From contig OX104123.1 of NCBI GenBank assembly GCA_944474755.1, forward strand, positions 65,217,898 through 65,281,897: a stretch of DNA of 64,000 bases. Direction: 5' to 3'. Numbering within the stretch: the first letter of the stretch is position 1; the number at the start of each line of letters is the position of its first letter. The notes below the pieces were generated by a model. It did no database searches. It was not told the origin of the DNA and worked only from the letters and a program-made list of their open reading frames with translations. This stretch comes from Limnoperna fortunei. Lineage: Eukaryota > Mollusca > Bivalvia > Mytilida > Modiolidae. Positions 26,335 to 38,631 of the stretch are shown in pieces. A program made the position numbers and the translations under genes.

Positions 26335-27462
26335 AGTATATCACTGGTCTGTCCTCTGTGTAGATATAGGTATCTCACTGGTCTGTCCTCTGTGTAGATA
26401 TAAGTATCTCACTGGTCTGTCCTCTGTGTAGATATAAGTATCTCAAGGTCTGTCCTCTGTGTAGATATAAGTATCTCACTGGTCTGTCCTCTGTGTAGAT
26501 ATATGTATCTAACTAGTCTGTCCTCTGTGTAGATATAGGTATCTCACTGGTCTGTCCTCTGTGTAGATATAAGTAACTCACTGGTCTGTCCTCTGTGTAG
26601 ATATAAGTATCTCACCAGTCTGTCTTCTGTGTAGATATAGGTATCTCACTGGTCTGTCCTCTGTGTAGATATAGGTATCTCACTGATTTGTCCTCTGTGT
26701 AGATATAGGTATCTCACTGATCTGTCCTCTGTGTAGATATAGGTATCTCAAGGTCTGTCCTCTGTGTAGATATAAGTATCTCACTGGTCTGTCCTCTGTG
26801 TAGATATAAGTATCTCACTGGTCTGTCCTCTGTGTAGATATAGGTATCTCAAGGTCTGTCCTCTGTGTAGATATAGGTATCTCAAGGTCTGTCCTCTGTG
26901 TAGATATAGGTATCTCACTGGTCTGTCCTCTGTGTAGATATAAGTATCTCACTGGTCTGTCCTCTGTGTAGATATAGGTATCTCACTGGTCTGTCCTCTG
27001 TGTAGATATAAGTATCTCACCAGTCTGTCTTCTGTGTAGATATAGGTATCTCACTGGTCTGTCCTCTGTGTAGATATAGGTATCTCACTGATCTGTCCTC
27101 TGTGTAGATATATGTATCTCACTGATATGTCCTCTGTGTAGATATAGGTATCTCACTGGTCTGTCCTCTGTGTAGATATAGGTATCTCACTGGTCTGTCC
27201 TCTGTGTAGATATAAGTATCTCACTGGTCTGTCCTCTGTGTAGATATAGGTATCTCAAGGTCTGTCCTCTGTGTAGATATAGGTATCTCACTGGTCTGTC
27301 CTCTGTGTAGATATAGGTATCTCACTGGTCTGTCCTCTGTGTAGATATAAGTATCTCACCAGTCTGTCATCTGTTTAGATATAGGTATCCCACTGGTCTG
27401 TCTTCTGTTTAGATATAAGTATCTCACTGGTCTGTCCTCTGTGTAGATATAGGTATATCACC
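26335..27462. repeat. 34-bp minisatellite, about 33 copies
   Basis: The unit reads 'tgtcctctgtgtagatata' then '(a/g)gtatctcactggtc'. A recurrent shorter variant lacks three bases ('tctcaaggtc'), giving 31-bp units. Variants such as 'caccagtctgtcttctg' recur at intervals, showing block duplication. Confidence 0.95.
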
Positions 27463-27476
27463 GGATATAACAGATC

Positions 27477-27626
27477 TAACACCAGTGGGAGGGCAAGCCG
27501 GAAAATCTTTAACACCTAAATGAAAACATTTCTTGTCTCCAACTAGGCTCAACCGAGTTGGAGACCAAAAGAAATCTTTCACGCGGGTGTCTGCAATTTT
27601 CTCGTCTTGCCCTCACACTGGTGTTT
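27477..27626. mobile_element. Palindromic foldback (MITE-like) element, about 150 bp
   Basis: The ends 'aacaccagtgggagggcaag' and 'cttgccctcacactggtgtt' are inverted repeats. Pairing continues inward through 'gaaaacatttctt' with 'aagaaatctttc', to a perfect 10-bp inner stem 'gtctccaact' / 'agttggagac' around an 11-base loop. It starts about 15 bp after the last unit of the 34-bp array. The CAGTG start is reminiscent of hAT-type termini, but no clear target duplication was found. Confidence 0.8.
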
Positions 27627-27865
27627 GATTCTATTTCTCACAAATTTGTTTTAAAAAAAATGTTTGCTGCTGTTCTGATGGAAGATGTCAACAAATATAG
27701 TTATCTACCCTGAAAGTGTACATTATTTGCTTATACGAGTTTGTTTTGATGTGTACTGCTATCATATTGTGGCACAAATATACAGTATACATTAATAAAT
27801 AAACATGGTCGGTACACAGCTTATCAGCTCTCCAAGAGGAAACTATCGTATGCATTCTATTTTGG

Positions 27866-28160
27866 GAGTTGTCAGGTCATAATACGGAAATCTTGACCGC
27901 AGACCACAGTGAGTAAAATGTTTGGAGAGTGCCACGTTCTTGCACGCTAAAGACTTCCTTTGAAGATATGGACAAAAGTAGGATCAACGTAGCCTTTGTA
28001 GCTATATATATTTTCCGCCATTATCCATGCTGTATACTTTTCCAGAGGCATTGATTTTCAGTCTGTTGGTCCATTACGAAATGATTCATTGTATGTCAAC
28101 TTTTTCTCGTCCTTAATTTAGCTAAAATAGTGCTTGCTGGACTTACAACAAACATAAAAA
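27866..28160 (+). mobile_element. SINE family B, 5'-truncated and diverged
   Basis: 'gttgtcaggtcataatacgg', 'tgaccgcagaccacagtgag', 'ggagagtgccacgttc', 'atacttttccagaggca' and 'tttagctaaaatagtgcttg' are collinear with the copy at 61.9 kb. The (aatc)n tail is replaced by an A-rich end. Confidence 0.75.
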
Positions 28161-28197
28161 AATATGGTTAGAAAATAGCTTAGAATTAAGAAACAGA

Positions 28198-28445
28198 AGG
28201 GGTGGTTATGTCAATTCGCTTACTATTGATCACGTGGTATTTCAACACTGAGCTTGCGAATTCGAGTCTTATTGGGGGATGCTGCACTCTAATCCAATCT
28301 AAATCGACAAGATCTGCCAGTTTTCCTACCAGAGGTCGCGGTGTTTTCATCGGGTACTCCGCTTTTGTCTTAAAAAAAATGGACGCCATGATAAAGCTAA
28401 ACAATTGTTAAAATGGCGCTAAACACCATTCAAACCAACAAATTT
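28198..28445 (+). mobile_element. SINE family A, head decayed
   Basis: 'ttgatcacgtggtatttcaa', 'gcgaattcgagtcttattgg' (B-box-like), 'ctgccagttttcctaccaga', 'atggacgccatgataaagct' and 'atggcgctaaacaccattc' appear in the usual order. Its stop-free stretch explains the 69-72-codon open frames on both strands here. Confidence 0.8.
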
Positions 28446-29464
28446 AAACGAATGTAATTTTTTTTAACTTGCAACCTAGCACTTAGAAAAACATAAAAGA
28501 AACAATTGTTTACAGTGTGAAACTATGCCTGAGGTCATTGATCTAAATATTTCTGCTTAATTATTTTAAAATGATTATTATAAGAACGTTAAATGTTTCT
28601 AAAATGTTCTAAAATGTAAGAGAGGTGATTCTTTATGAGCTATCAGGGAACATTAACCAGCGTGATGAACAGCCTGGCCACTGTGTTGATTATCTCAATA
28701 GTTTCTCCTATCAGCTCAAGTCCGCCTATTGCACTTTTACAGAAACATTAAAATATTTGTCTTTATAACACAGTTGCCCATTTCAAATATTTTTCTATTT
28801 TTTCATAAGTGATGCGGTGTTCACTTATTTTAAAAGTTCATTCCATGGTATACTGGTTATATCTGGTTATATCGTCAATTCATTGCGCGTTCGGCTGCAC
28901 AATTTCAAAATCTTAATATATGCAAGCTAATGCAGAACAGATCAGCAGTCGGATATTATAATATTTTAAGAGAAGTCCGTAAAAGGATGAGCAGTAAGTC
29001 CATAGAATTCCCACACTACAAGTAGTTAGCACGAAATAGTTTAAATAAATGTCAAGCCCTTTGTAGAGTATTCATATTGCATTCTGCAATTTTGAATGAA
29101 CTACCTCAATTCCCTACTTGCGGTAAACAAGATTTATCTCCCATTTGCAGAGTTATCTGTTCTTTAGAGCAGGTACTTTATAATACCTACTGTGGGTAAA
29201 AGGTAGTTTTTCTACAATATTTTTTTTATTCACATATAGCAAAGCATCCGGTAAAATTTATTATCATATGCAAACTAATTCTGCAGATTTTTTTAGTTGT
29301 ACTGGAAGAGTCAGTCCACATACATTATTTTAAAAAAGTAAAAACGCGATTTTTCCATATCTGTCCAATACTAGATACCTGCTGTTATGAAAGGAACCTC
29401 TTGAAAATATGAAGTATCTCGTGGATTCCGAAAATATGGAAACTTTATCCAGGAATGATCTGTC
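28446..29464. other. AT-rich sequence, no gene seen
   Basis: No coding or structured element was recognised. Confidence 0.45.
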
Positions 29465-30150
29465 TTGCAATGAGAGTAAGACCGCCTTAATACTGCAATC
29501 ACGAGTAGTCTGCTCAAGTATTGCAATCAGGAGTAGTCTGCTTAAGTACTGCAATCAGAAAAAATCGGCCTGAGTATTGAATCAGAAAAACTCCGCCTTA
29601 GTACTCCAATCTGGAAAAATCTTCCTTGGTACTGCAATCAGAAAAAGTCCGCCTTTGTACTCCAATCTGGAAAAGTCCGTCATCGTACAGAAATCAAGAA
29701 AAGTCCGCCTTAGTACTCCAATCTGGAAAAATCTTCATTGGTACTGCAATCAGAAAAAGTCCGCCTTTGTACTCCAACCTGGAAAAGTCCGTCATCGTAC
29801 AGAAATCAGGAAAAGTTCGCCTTAGTACTGCAATCAGTAAAAGTCTGTGGTAGTATTGCAATCAGGCAAAGTCTGTCTTTAAACTGCAACCAGGAAAAGT
29901 GCGCTTTAGTTATCCAATCAGGAAAGGTCCGCGTTTTTACAGCAATCAGGAAAAGTTCGTCTAGTACTCCAAACAGGAAAAGTCTGCCATGTTACCCCAG
30001 TCGTTAAAATCCGTCTAGTAATGCACTCAGGTAAAGTCCGCATTATTTCTTCAATAGGGAAAGCCCGTCTAGTAATGCAGTCACGAAAAGTCCGCCATAT
30101 TACTCCAATCAGGAAAAGTCCGTCTAGTAATGCAATCAGGAAGTCCGCGT
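29465..30150. repeat. 28-bp minisatellite, about 24 copies, diverged
   Basis: The unit is 'tactgcaatcaggaaaagtc' then 'cgccttag'. Starts at 29602, 29630 and 29658 give 28 bp. A four-unit (112-bp) block is duplicated, as seen from near-identical text at 29626 and 29738. The open frames across it are products of the stop-poor unit. Confidence 0.9.
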
Positions 30151-30243
30151 TATTACCCGTTCTTTCCTAACTTCTCGTCCTGAATATAGTCGATATATTT
30201 CGAGCTGACATTTAATCAACTAATCATTAAATTACAGATAACG

Positions 30244-30610
30244 GTACGTACGATCATTGCTTAGTATCAAAATATGTTAATGTACGACACTGGCTTAGTG
30301 TCAGAATATGATAACGTACGACACTGGCTTGGTGTCAGAATATGATAACGTACGGCACTTGTTTAGTGTCAGAATATGATAACGTACGACACTGGCTTGG
30401 TGTCAGAATATGATATCGTACGACACTGGCTTAGTGTCAGAATATGATAACGTACGACACTGGCTTAGTGTCAGAATATGATAACGTACGACACTGGCTT
30501 AGTGTCAGAATATGATAACGTACGACACTGGCTTAGTGTCAGAATATGATAAAGTACGACACTGGCTTAGTGTCAAAATATGATAACGTACGACACTCGC
30601 TTAGTTTTAG
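30244..30610. repeat. 34-bp minisatellite, left arm, about 10 copies
   Basis: The unit is 'cgtacgacactggcttagtg' then 'tcagaatatgataa'. Each unit holds a hairpin 'gacact-ggctt-agtgtc' and the palindrome 'cgtacg'. 'cgtacg' at 30315 and the next start at 30349 give the period. The same family resumes at 31163, on the far side of a foldback element. Confidence 0.92.
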
Positions 30611-31160
30611 TTATACAATAGTTGCTTATATAGAAGGCATTGTCATGATATCTTGACTGCACAACGGAGAGTGGTATTGCCTGAAACATTGATAATGCCC
30701 GAGCCGAAGGCTAGAGTATTATCAATGTTAAAGGCAATACCACTGTCCCGAGTGCTGTCAAGTATCATGACAATGCCTTCTATATAGGCAACTATTATAT
30801 TTATTTCACTGAAGAATTAAAAAACAGTTTGTGTTGCTTGTGTTTGGTTTTCAAATTCCCCTTTGGCATGTTTTTGTTGCTCAGTATTTATTTAATCTAC
30901 AAGTATATTGAAATAATATATAATTTATGTTTGGTATGTACGATTTTTTATGCGTGAATCAATCATTTAGTCTCTTTCGACGACAAATGCCAAGTTTATC
31001 TCTAAATCATTGGACAGGGCATTTTCACTACGTGAGAACGCGCGCGGGAGTTATCACGGGGTGATAATGCCCGTTGGTCAAATTACTGCAGATTCATTAA
31101 TACCAGCTGACCTTGTTTTATCAAATAGAAACATACATAATTTTACTGATATGAAATAAT
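30611..31160. mobile_element. Palindrome-bearing non-autonomous element, copy 1
   Basis: The first 190 bp (30611-30800) form a long hairpin: 'atagttgcttatatagaagg' pairs with 'ccttctatataggcaactat', continuing through 'ggtattgcc' / 'ggcaatacc' to a centre at 'tgcccgagccgaaggctag'. A second palindrome near 31018-31075 ('gggcattttcac' / 'gtgataatgccc') lies toward the other end. The element ends near 'aattttactgatatgaaata'. A collinear copy exists at 49507-50085. No coding potential, so it would need enzymes in trans. It separates two arms of one minisatellite. The class is unknown. Confidence 0.8.
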
Positions 31161-31162
31161 AT

Positions 31163-31515
31163 ATGATAACGTTCGACACTGGCTTAGTGTCAGAATATGA
31201 TAACGTACGACACAAGCATAGTGTCAGAATTTGATAACATACGACACTGGCTGCGTATGAGCATATCAAAACGTACGACACTTGCTGACTATCAGCATGT
31301 GGTAACGTACGACACTGGCTGACTATCAGCATGTGGTAACGTACGACACTGGCTGACTATCAGCATGTGGTAACGTACGACACTTGCTGACTATCAGCAT
31401 GTGGTAACGTACGACACTGGCTGACTATCAGCATGTGGTAACGTACGACACTGGCTGAGTATCAGTATATGATAACGTACGACACTGGCTGAGTATCAGT
31501 ATATGATAACGTACG
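31163..31515. repeat. 34-bp minisatellite, right arm, about 10 copies
   Basis: Same 'acgtacgacactggct' core as 30244-30610, but most units carry a diverged second half, 'gactatcagcatgtggta', showing independent homogenisation on this side of the inserted element. Confidence 0.92.
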
Positions 31516-32108
31516 AATTTGGTTTGGAATGGCAATAAATCTGAATTTAGCCTATCATTTCAATTGAAACAGTTTAGGACCATTGATGTGGTTGCTTTAT
31601 TTTCGGTTATTGGTTCTCGTTTATGCCGAGTTCGTGAACTTATATTTGAGTACCTTTTTAACAGTTCTCTTGGTGGTCAGTTATTTGTTATTAGCTTTAG
31701 TTCTACTTTGGTATTACGGAGTTAACATAATATCATGTTCACTTGTGCAATACAAACATTAAAATTATTGCAACAGGTGCTTGAACCAAATAGACGTCAA
31801 CAAAAATATTAGTTTTCATTATCGTAAATTAATACAAAGACAACACTTCATATATATAAGTTGCACTTGCTACGTGCATGGAATGAACTCTCGTTGGTTG
31901 TAAACGAGATGTTCTTTTGACAGTATCATAACTGCGAAATATTTAAGGACATATTTTTTAATCGAAGTGAAATATTTAAATAAAAGTGCAAGGAATTAAA
32001 TTAAAGCCATTAAAATTTCTATAAATACATTTTATTTGACACGAATGAAACATGAATATTTGGATAGAAGAAAACACTTAAAGTGCGTACATATTAGAAA
32101 CCAAAACA
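31516..32108. other. No gene seen
   Basis: A T-rich open frame across 31519-31725 begins at TTG rather than ATG and matches no family I know. The rest is AT-rich. Confidence 0.4.
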
Positions 32109-32495
32109 TTTTTATCTGGATTGGAAGGGGTGTGGATTTTATATCTGGATGGGAGGGGTGCAGAGATACTTGTTCTGACAGATTTTTTTTCTAGATGGGA
32201 GGGTTGTTGGTTTATAGAAGGGTGTGGAGATTGTTCAGACATATTTTCTTACCTGTTGTTGTCGTCTGGTGAGTCTGGGAATTCTTGTTCGAACAAATTT
32301 ATTATCTACATGTAGCTAGAAGGGTGAGAGAATTCTTGTTCGGACAGATAGTTTTATCTAGCTGGGAGATTTGTGGAAATCCTTCTTCGATACATTTATT
32401 CATCTGCGATACCGATTGTTGTATCTGGCTGGAAGTTTGTGTGACGATTCTTGTTCGGACAGATCTTTTTAATCTTGCTTGGAGGCTGTGTTAAC
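32109..32495. repeat. Degenerate minisatellite, unit about 55-60 bp
   Basis: Loosely repeated 'tatctagctgggagg', 'gtgtgg' and 'attcttgttcggacagat' recur six or seven times with strong divergence. It appears to be an old array. Confidence 0.65.
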
Positions 32496-32587
32496 TTTTA
32501 TACGGAGAGATATATTTTACACTAAAACTACATATTTTCAGAAATATAGCCAAAAAAAAACGTATAGTAACACAGAAAAATCTTGAA

Positions 32588-32700
32588 GCATAAAATATGC
32601 TTGGAAAATGCCTTCCGAATATGCTTTGACAAGGCCTTCCGAAAAAAATTATTCTTTGACAAGGCCAGTAGAATATGTTTTGACCAGGCCTTTTAATCCC
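32588..32700. repeat. Three degenerate copies of a roughly 35-bp repeat
   Basis: 'gaatatgctttgacaaggcc' and close variants occur three times in succession, spaced irregularly. Confidence 0.55.
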
Positions 32701-33963
32701 AATCGATAAGTAAATGACAACAAGTGTGGTCTGTATTCAATAATTAATTTTGAAATAAAACGAAACTTCAACGAGAATAGCTAATCACGTGATTTATTTT
32801 AGTGGTTAAATAAGTCACGTGAGTCCCATTTACTGTTCATCAGATGTAGTTCTCACGTATAAAGATAAGAACTTTTAATTTCTTTTAATGCCATTATACT
32901 ATCTGCAGCTATAGTTAGGACGTAATTAACTGCGCATGACTTTGATGTGTAGCTGTTATCACTCAGTACCAATAACATTTTGTGCTAAATATAGACTATG
33001 CGTGCTATTATCAGACTAATAGCAACGACTACCTGGTTATGGATATGTTTAAAAATGGTAAAAAGATAAAACGATAAAAAATGCGTATGACGTTAATTCA
33101 TAAGTTAATTATTAATCTTTCCATTTTATTTTATTTCAGCAGGTCTGGGGCATTTATTCCCACGTCTCATCAAACGGTACAGAAATAGTCTTTTACTAGG
33201 TTGGTGCGATACCGGAAGTTGTTCTTCAACTGTAGATCCGTTCAATATGATTACGAAGTTATATTGTTTAAACAAAAATTATAAAACTGAACCACATCTT
33301 TATGCCACAAATTTGAAATATACAAATTTAAGTTTAGTTACTATTGTAACGATTTGTAAAAAAACTCAAATCACAAAAATCCCAAAACCTGCCGCCATTT
33401 TATGTGTAGTTGATGTAACCATATACACTAGATGAACATTTCATGTAGTAGAATGCCATATATTTGCAGTTCTTCAAATCTTTTAGTCTGTCTGTAGTAG
33501 CTGGGCCTAGTAATAAAAAGTGGTCCGGAATTTGCTTCCAGATGTTTATTATAGTTCACTTGTGGAGTGAACTAATCTGGAATGATAAATCCAGCCACCT
33601 CTCGCATTGTTACTCAAAAATATATGCGAGTCGTGTATTGATAATTAGCCAGTAAATCTAAACGAAGTAATCAAAGAACAACTAGCCAGCTAAATCTATT
33701 TCTGATATATCGCTATCCTGCCCAAATTCGACTTTGTCTTGAACAAAGAACTCACCAAACTCGCGCCGAACTGACTGGTCAACTTATACAGTCGTATACG
33801 ACTCCTGACCATTAATGGATGATGATGTGAATAACCAATCGAAATTAACAAGTTATTAACATTTATGAATATTCAATATATATTAAATAAAGAAATAAAT
33901 TCTCTTCAAAGAAAATATAACTCTTGCAATATATAATTTAGATAGTTTCATGAATTCTTTTCA
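32701..33963. other. AT-rich sequence with one weak exon-like open frame
   Basis: A tract 'ttttattttatttcag' ends at about 33139, and one frame after it stays open for about 99 codons to a stop at 33433-33435. A different frame, phase-compatible with the exon at 522-638, stops after 19 codons. The translation shows no recognisable domain. A perfect 14-base palindrome 'agtcgtatacgact' is near 33791. Nothing further was seen. Confidence 0.3.
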
Positions 33964-34187
33964 GATGAAACATTGTTTAACGTCCAGTTTTCATTGGGGG
34001 AGGAAGCCGGAGTATTCGGAGAAAACCTCCGACCTGAGGTAGAAAAACTGGCAATCCTTGTCAATTAAGATTTGAGTCGCAACCCTGTCTAAAGTGAGAC
34101 TCGAATCCGTAATCTCAGTGTTGACAGACCACGTGGTCAATAGAAGACGAACTACCTTAACTACTCGTCAACCGAGGTCTCGAAAAG
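33964..34187 (-). mobile_element. SINE family A
   Basis: On the minus strand from head to tail: A-box region near 34175 (plus-strand 'ccttaactactcgtcaaccg'), B-box region ('gactcgaatccgtaatctc'), body ('aatccttgtcaattaag', 'aaacctccgacctgaggt') and the start of the 3' module ('gtttaacgtccagtttt'). The 3' module is shortened. Confidence 0.8.
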
Positions 34188-34661
34188 TCTTCAAGTTAAA
34201 CATTGAATAATAATACACTTATGTGAAGCTGTTTACTTGCAAAAGGAAGTGGAACATTAATGATATTCTGAAAGTTATTTTCAAAAATATTAAACTATAA
34301 AAATCAGCGGTATTGCAATAACGGGATGTACATGTGTGTTCTTTATGAACAGATAACTTTATAATTATTTACGTTTAAGCAAGAAAATCAAACTAGTAGG
34401 TGAGAAGTAAGAAGAGCAAACCACTCATGATTCTTTTAGCCAAGAAAAAAAAGCAACAACAACACAAAAAACGTGACACATGTTTTCAGGATTCACCCGA
34501 TAAATTATTTACTTAAGACTGTGAATTACATGTCAGTTATTATCACCAGTAAATTGATATAAATTATAAAACTGGGTAAACGGAAAGCTATTTATCTGTG
34601 TAATTATTTACGGTCATAACAAATTATGCCTAAAACCTGCAAATTGAATTATGTAAACAAT

Positions 34662-34803
34662 GTTACCCGAAGCTTTGAAATCTGTCCTTTATCTGCCACA
34701 AAAGACCCACGTTACCCGACTGTTTGAAATCTTTCCTTTATCTGCCACAAAGATCCAAGTTACCAGAATGTTTGAAATCTGACCTTTATCTCGCACAAAA
34801 GGT
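34662..34803. repeat. Three tandem copies of a 48-49-bp repeat
   Basis: Copies start at 34662, 34711 and 34759 with 'gttacccga', then 'tttgaaatct' and 'cctttatctgccacaaa'. Confidence 0.8.
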
Positions 34804-35911
34804 CCGTTGAGAATATATCAATAAAAATGTTAACCTTTCGCATTATATATGGAGCTAAATAACTCTTTCATTTTTTATTGTTTTTTTTTTAATAAATATC
34901 GTCTCTTTGTCCCTTTTTCAAAAGTTCTGAGGAAAGACTATTAGGGCTTAAATCGTACAGTTTGTGCTGTATTTAAATTATGACATCAGTAGTGACCTTA
35001 TGTTCCTCATGGGATAGATGGGTATACCACGACCGTTGACACAAAAAAGTTTGTTTATCCATGTGCCGCTTTTGTCGATCTTTGGATGGCAATTTACCAC
35101 GAATTCATCTGTACACCGAAGTAGCGTAAAATTTATCTGCAATAAGCAAATATATGACCTTCGAACTTAACCACAACTGTGTATGCAACCGCAAATTTGT
35201 GCCTCAAATATACGTAACTGTGTTAAAACGTAAAATAGGTCTTTGAAAAAGCATCTCACGAAATAGGGTTTCCACGAATTAACATCCTGTCACAGTATAC
35301 CGACAGTGCTATATGTACTTTCAGAAAGTAATTAGACACAATATAAACATTTACCGGGTTATGAAAACAATCAACCTATTTAAAACTGAGATAAGTGTCA
35401 GTTTTGACTTCAATTTCTGGTTTTGTTTATTTCAGTTGTATTACGTATACATCAGTATCTGTTTCTTCCTCCAGAGTTTAATTAAAGCTTGTACTTTTGT
35501 TTAATCTTAAATCCACCGGTACTTCATTAGGAAGATAATATATATCCAGTCAGAACAGTTTGTATAAAAGTGCGTCAATATTCTATTTTTATTTTTATTG
35601 TGATAGAGAGAATATTTTTAAATCGCGTTAAGTCAGTTATCGGTAATTATTTTTGCTTATTTATTTTCTGTATCAATTCCGTATGTTTTAATTTCTTGTA
35701 TATACTCAGCAACATTGTCCATGTTCTATAATCTAACTGGGTATTTTTACGCGAGACTGATTGATGATGTCACAATGACCTACATGTATTCTTCTGCAAC
35801 GCTCAATATTTCGAGCGGCAAATATTATTTGATTGCGTATTAAATAATGTTCTGTTATTTCTTTTTTGTAATTGAATTTAAAATATAAGAAGAATTTTTG
35901 GGGGATTTTTC
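34804..35911. other. AT-rich sequence, no gene seen
   Basis: No coding features or repeats recognised. Confidence 0.45.
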
Positions 35912-36009
35912 TCAGTTGTTAGTTAGTTTATTAGATATAGAGTGACGAATGTGGATCAGTTTGTTTGCGTAAACTGACCCAAAGTCGTCTATATCCAACT
36001 AACAACTGA
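35912..36009. mobile_element. Foldback element, about 100 bp
   Basis: The ends 'tcagttgttagtt' and 'aactaacaactga' are perfect inverted repeats. Inner pairing continues through 'tagatatag' / 'ctatatcc' and 'ggatcagttt' / 'aaactgaccc' around the loop 'gtttgcgt'. It lies about 120 bp before the 38-bp minisatellite. Confidence 0.75.
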
Positions 36010-36129
36010 AAACAACCCTAACAAAATTATTATAACACTTATGCAAGTGAGCATCACCATTGTGATATGATTATAATATATGACGTCATATTAATATGCA
36101 TAATTAGCAAGTTGTATTAAAATCTCACG

Positions 36130-36935
36130 CTACGACAATTATCGTCAACAAGACCAACCATTCTACGAACAGAACGTTGTCGTCAACAAGACCATCCTTT
36201 CTAAGGACAGAACGTTGTCGTCAACAAGACCATCCTTTCTAAGAACAGAACGTTGTCGTCAACAAGACCATCCTTTCTAAGAACAGAACGTTGTCGTCAA
36301 CAAGACCATCCTTTCTAAGAACAGAACGTTGTCGTCAACAAGACCATCCTTTCTAAGAACAGAACGTTGTCGTCAACAAGAACAACCTTTCTAAGAACAG
36401 CACATTGTCGTCAACAAGACCATCCTTTCTAAGAACAGAACGTTGTCGTCAACAGGACCAACCTTTCTAAGAACAGAACGTTGTCGTCAACAAGACCATC
36501 CTTTCTAAGAACAGAACGTTGTCGTCAACAAGACCAACCTTTCTAAGAACAGAAATTAGTCGTCAACAAGACCAACCTTTCTAAGAACAGAACTTTGTCG
36601 TCAACAAGACCAACCTTTCTAGAACAGAACGTTGTCGTCAACAAGACCAACCTTTCTAAGAACAGAACGTTGTCGTCAACAAGACCAACCTTTCTAAGAA
36701 CAGAACGTTGTCGACAACAGGACCAACCTTTCTAAGAACAGAATGTTGTCGTCAACAAGACCAACCTTTCTAAGAACAGAACGTTGTCGTCAACAGGACC
36801 AACCTTTCTAAGAACAGAACGTTGTCGTCAACAGGACCATCCTTTCTAAGAACAGCACATTGTCGTCAACAGGACCAACCTTTCTAAGAACAGAACGTTG
36901 TCGTCAACAGGACCAACCTCTTTAAGAACAGAATG
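36130..36935. repeat. 38-bp minisatellite, about 21 copies
   Basis: The unit is 'aacgttgtcgtcaacaagac' then 'ca(t/a)cctttctaagaacag'. It contains a small inverted repeat 'gttg-tcgt-caac'. Variants with 'caacaggacc' cluster toward the right end. Confidence 0.95.
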
Positions 36936-37044
36936 TTGGACAGACCACTTATTAGCTCATCTGTATTAATTATACTACATGCGGATAGACGACGCTATTT
37001 AAGGTTTTGAAGCGTATGAAGCGAGGTGTTTACATTAACCATAT

Positions 37045-38360
37045 CATTATACAGTTTCTTGCCCCTTAACAATATCCTTGCCACTTAAAGATATCATGAT
37101 ACGACTCCTTGACACTTAACAATAACAAGATACGGCTCCTTGCCCCTTAACAACATCCTTGCCACTTAAAGATATGATACGACTCCTTGACACTTAACAA
37201 TAACAAGATACGGCTCCTTGCCCCTTAACAATATCCTTGCCACTTAAAGATATGATACGACTCCTTGACACTTAACAATAACAAGATACGGCTCCTTGCC
37301 CCTTAACAATATCCTTGCCACTTAAAGATATGATACGACTCCTTGACACTTAACAATAACAAGATACGGCTCCTTGCCCCTTAACAACATCCTTGCCACT
37401 TAAAGATATCATGATACGACTCCTTGACACTTAACAATAACAAGATACGGCTCCCTGCCCCTTAACAATATCCTTGCCACTTAAAGATATGATACGACTC
37501 CTTGACACTTAACAATAACAAGATACGGCTCCTTGCCCCTTAACAACATCCTTGCCACTTAAAGATATGATACGACTCCTTGACACTTAACAATAACAAG
37601 ATACGGCTCCTTGCCCCTTAACAATATCCTTGCCACTTAAAGATATCATGATACGACTCCTTGACACTTAACAATAACAAGATACGGCTCCTTGCCCCTT
37701 AACAATATCCTTGCCACTTAAAGATATGATACGACTCCTTGACACTTAACAATAACAAGATACGGCTCCTTGCCCCTTAACAATATCCTTGCCACTTAAA
37801 GATATGATACGACTCCTTGACACTTAACAATAACAAGATACGGCTCCCTGCCCCTTAACAATATCCTTGCCACTTAAAGATATCATGATACGACTCCTTG
37901 ACACTTAACAATAACAAGATACGGCTCCCTGCCCCTTAACAATATCCTTGCCACTTAAAGATATGATACGACTCCTTGACACTTAACAATAACAAGATAC
38001 GGCTCCTTGCCCCTTAACAACATCCTTGCCACTTAAAGATATGATACGACTCCTTGACACTTAACAATAACAAGATACGGCTCCTTGCCCCTTAACAATA
38101 TCCTTGCCACTTAAAGATATCATGATACGACTCCTTGACACTTAACAATAACAAGATACGGCTCCCTGCCCCTTAACAACATCCTTGCCACTTAAAGATA
38201 TGATACGACTCCTTGACACTTAACAATAACAAGATACGGCTCCTTGCCCCTTAACAACATCCTTGCCACTTAAAGATATCATGATACGACTCCTTGACAC
38301 TTAACAATAACAAGATACGGCTCCTTGCCACTTAACATAATCACGATACAATTCCTTGCT
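37045..38360. repeat. 78-bp minisatellite made of three related sub-units
   Basis: About 16 copies of a 78-bp unit (81-82 bp when 'tca' is inserted before 'tgatacgac'). Each contains three related segments: 'gatacggctccttgcccc', 'atccttgccacttaaagat' and 'gatacgactccttgacactt', each with a ccttg-cc/ac-ctta core. The trimer therefore amplified after the monomers diverged. Confidence 0.95.
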
Positions 38361-38631
38361 ACAAAGATTATATTCTTTAGTACTTTATTGCAGTGCGATG
38401 ACAATTTAAAATGCCAATGTCGTTTATATATTTGATTTAAACATTTTCCACCCAGTTTCCTATATCACAGAAAAGTCTATGTTTTGGTATGTAATACCAT
38501 AAATGTCATTCTGATCAAAACGTGAAATATCAGATGTACGATGACATTGTGACAAAGATTCTGTGAAAGAGTCTGTGCAATCTGTGTTGTAGGTAGAGTA
38601 GTGGATACAAATGTTTTTGTGTTTGTGTGTT

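Noticed and set aside
29577..30007. Overlapping 75-89-codon frames with K/S-rich repeats
   Set aside because: They are translations of the 28-bp minisatellite in successive frames.
31519..31725. T-rich open frame possibly of mitochondrial origin
   Set aside because: It begins with TTG, and no mitochondrial protein segment could be recognised.
33791..33804. 14-base perfect palindrome as a regulatory site
   Set aside because: Single occurrence without context; a palindrome of this size is not surprising in 64 kb.
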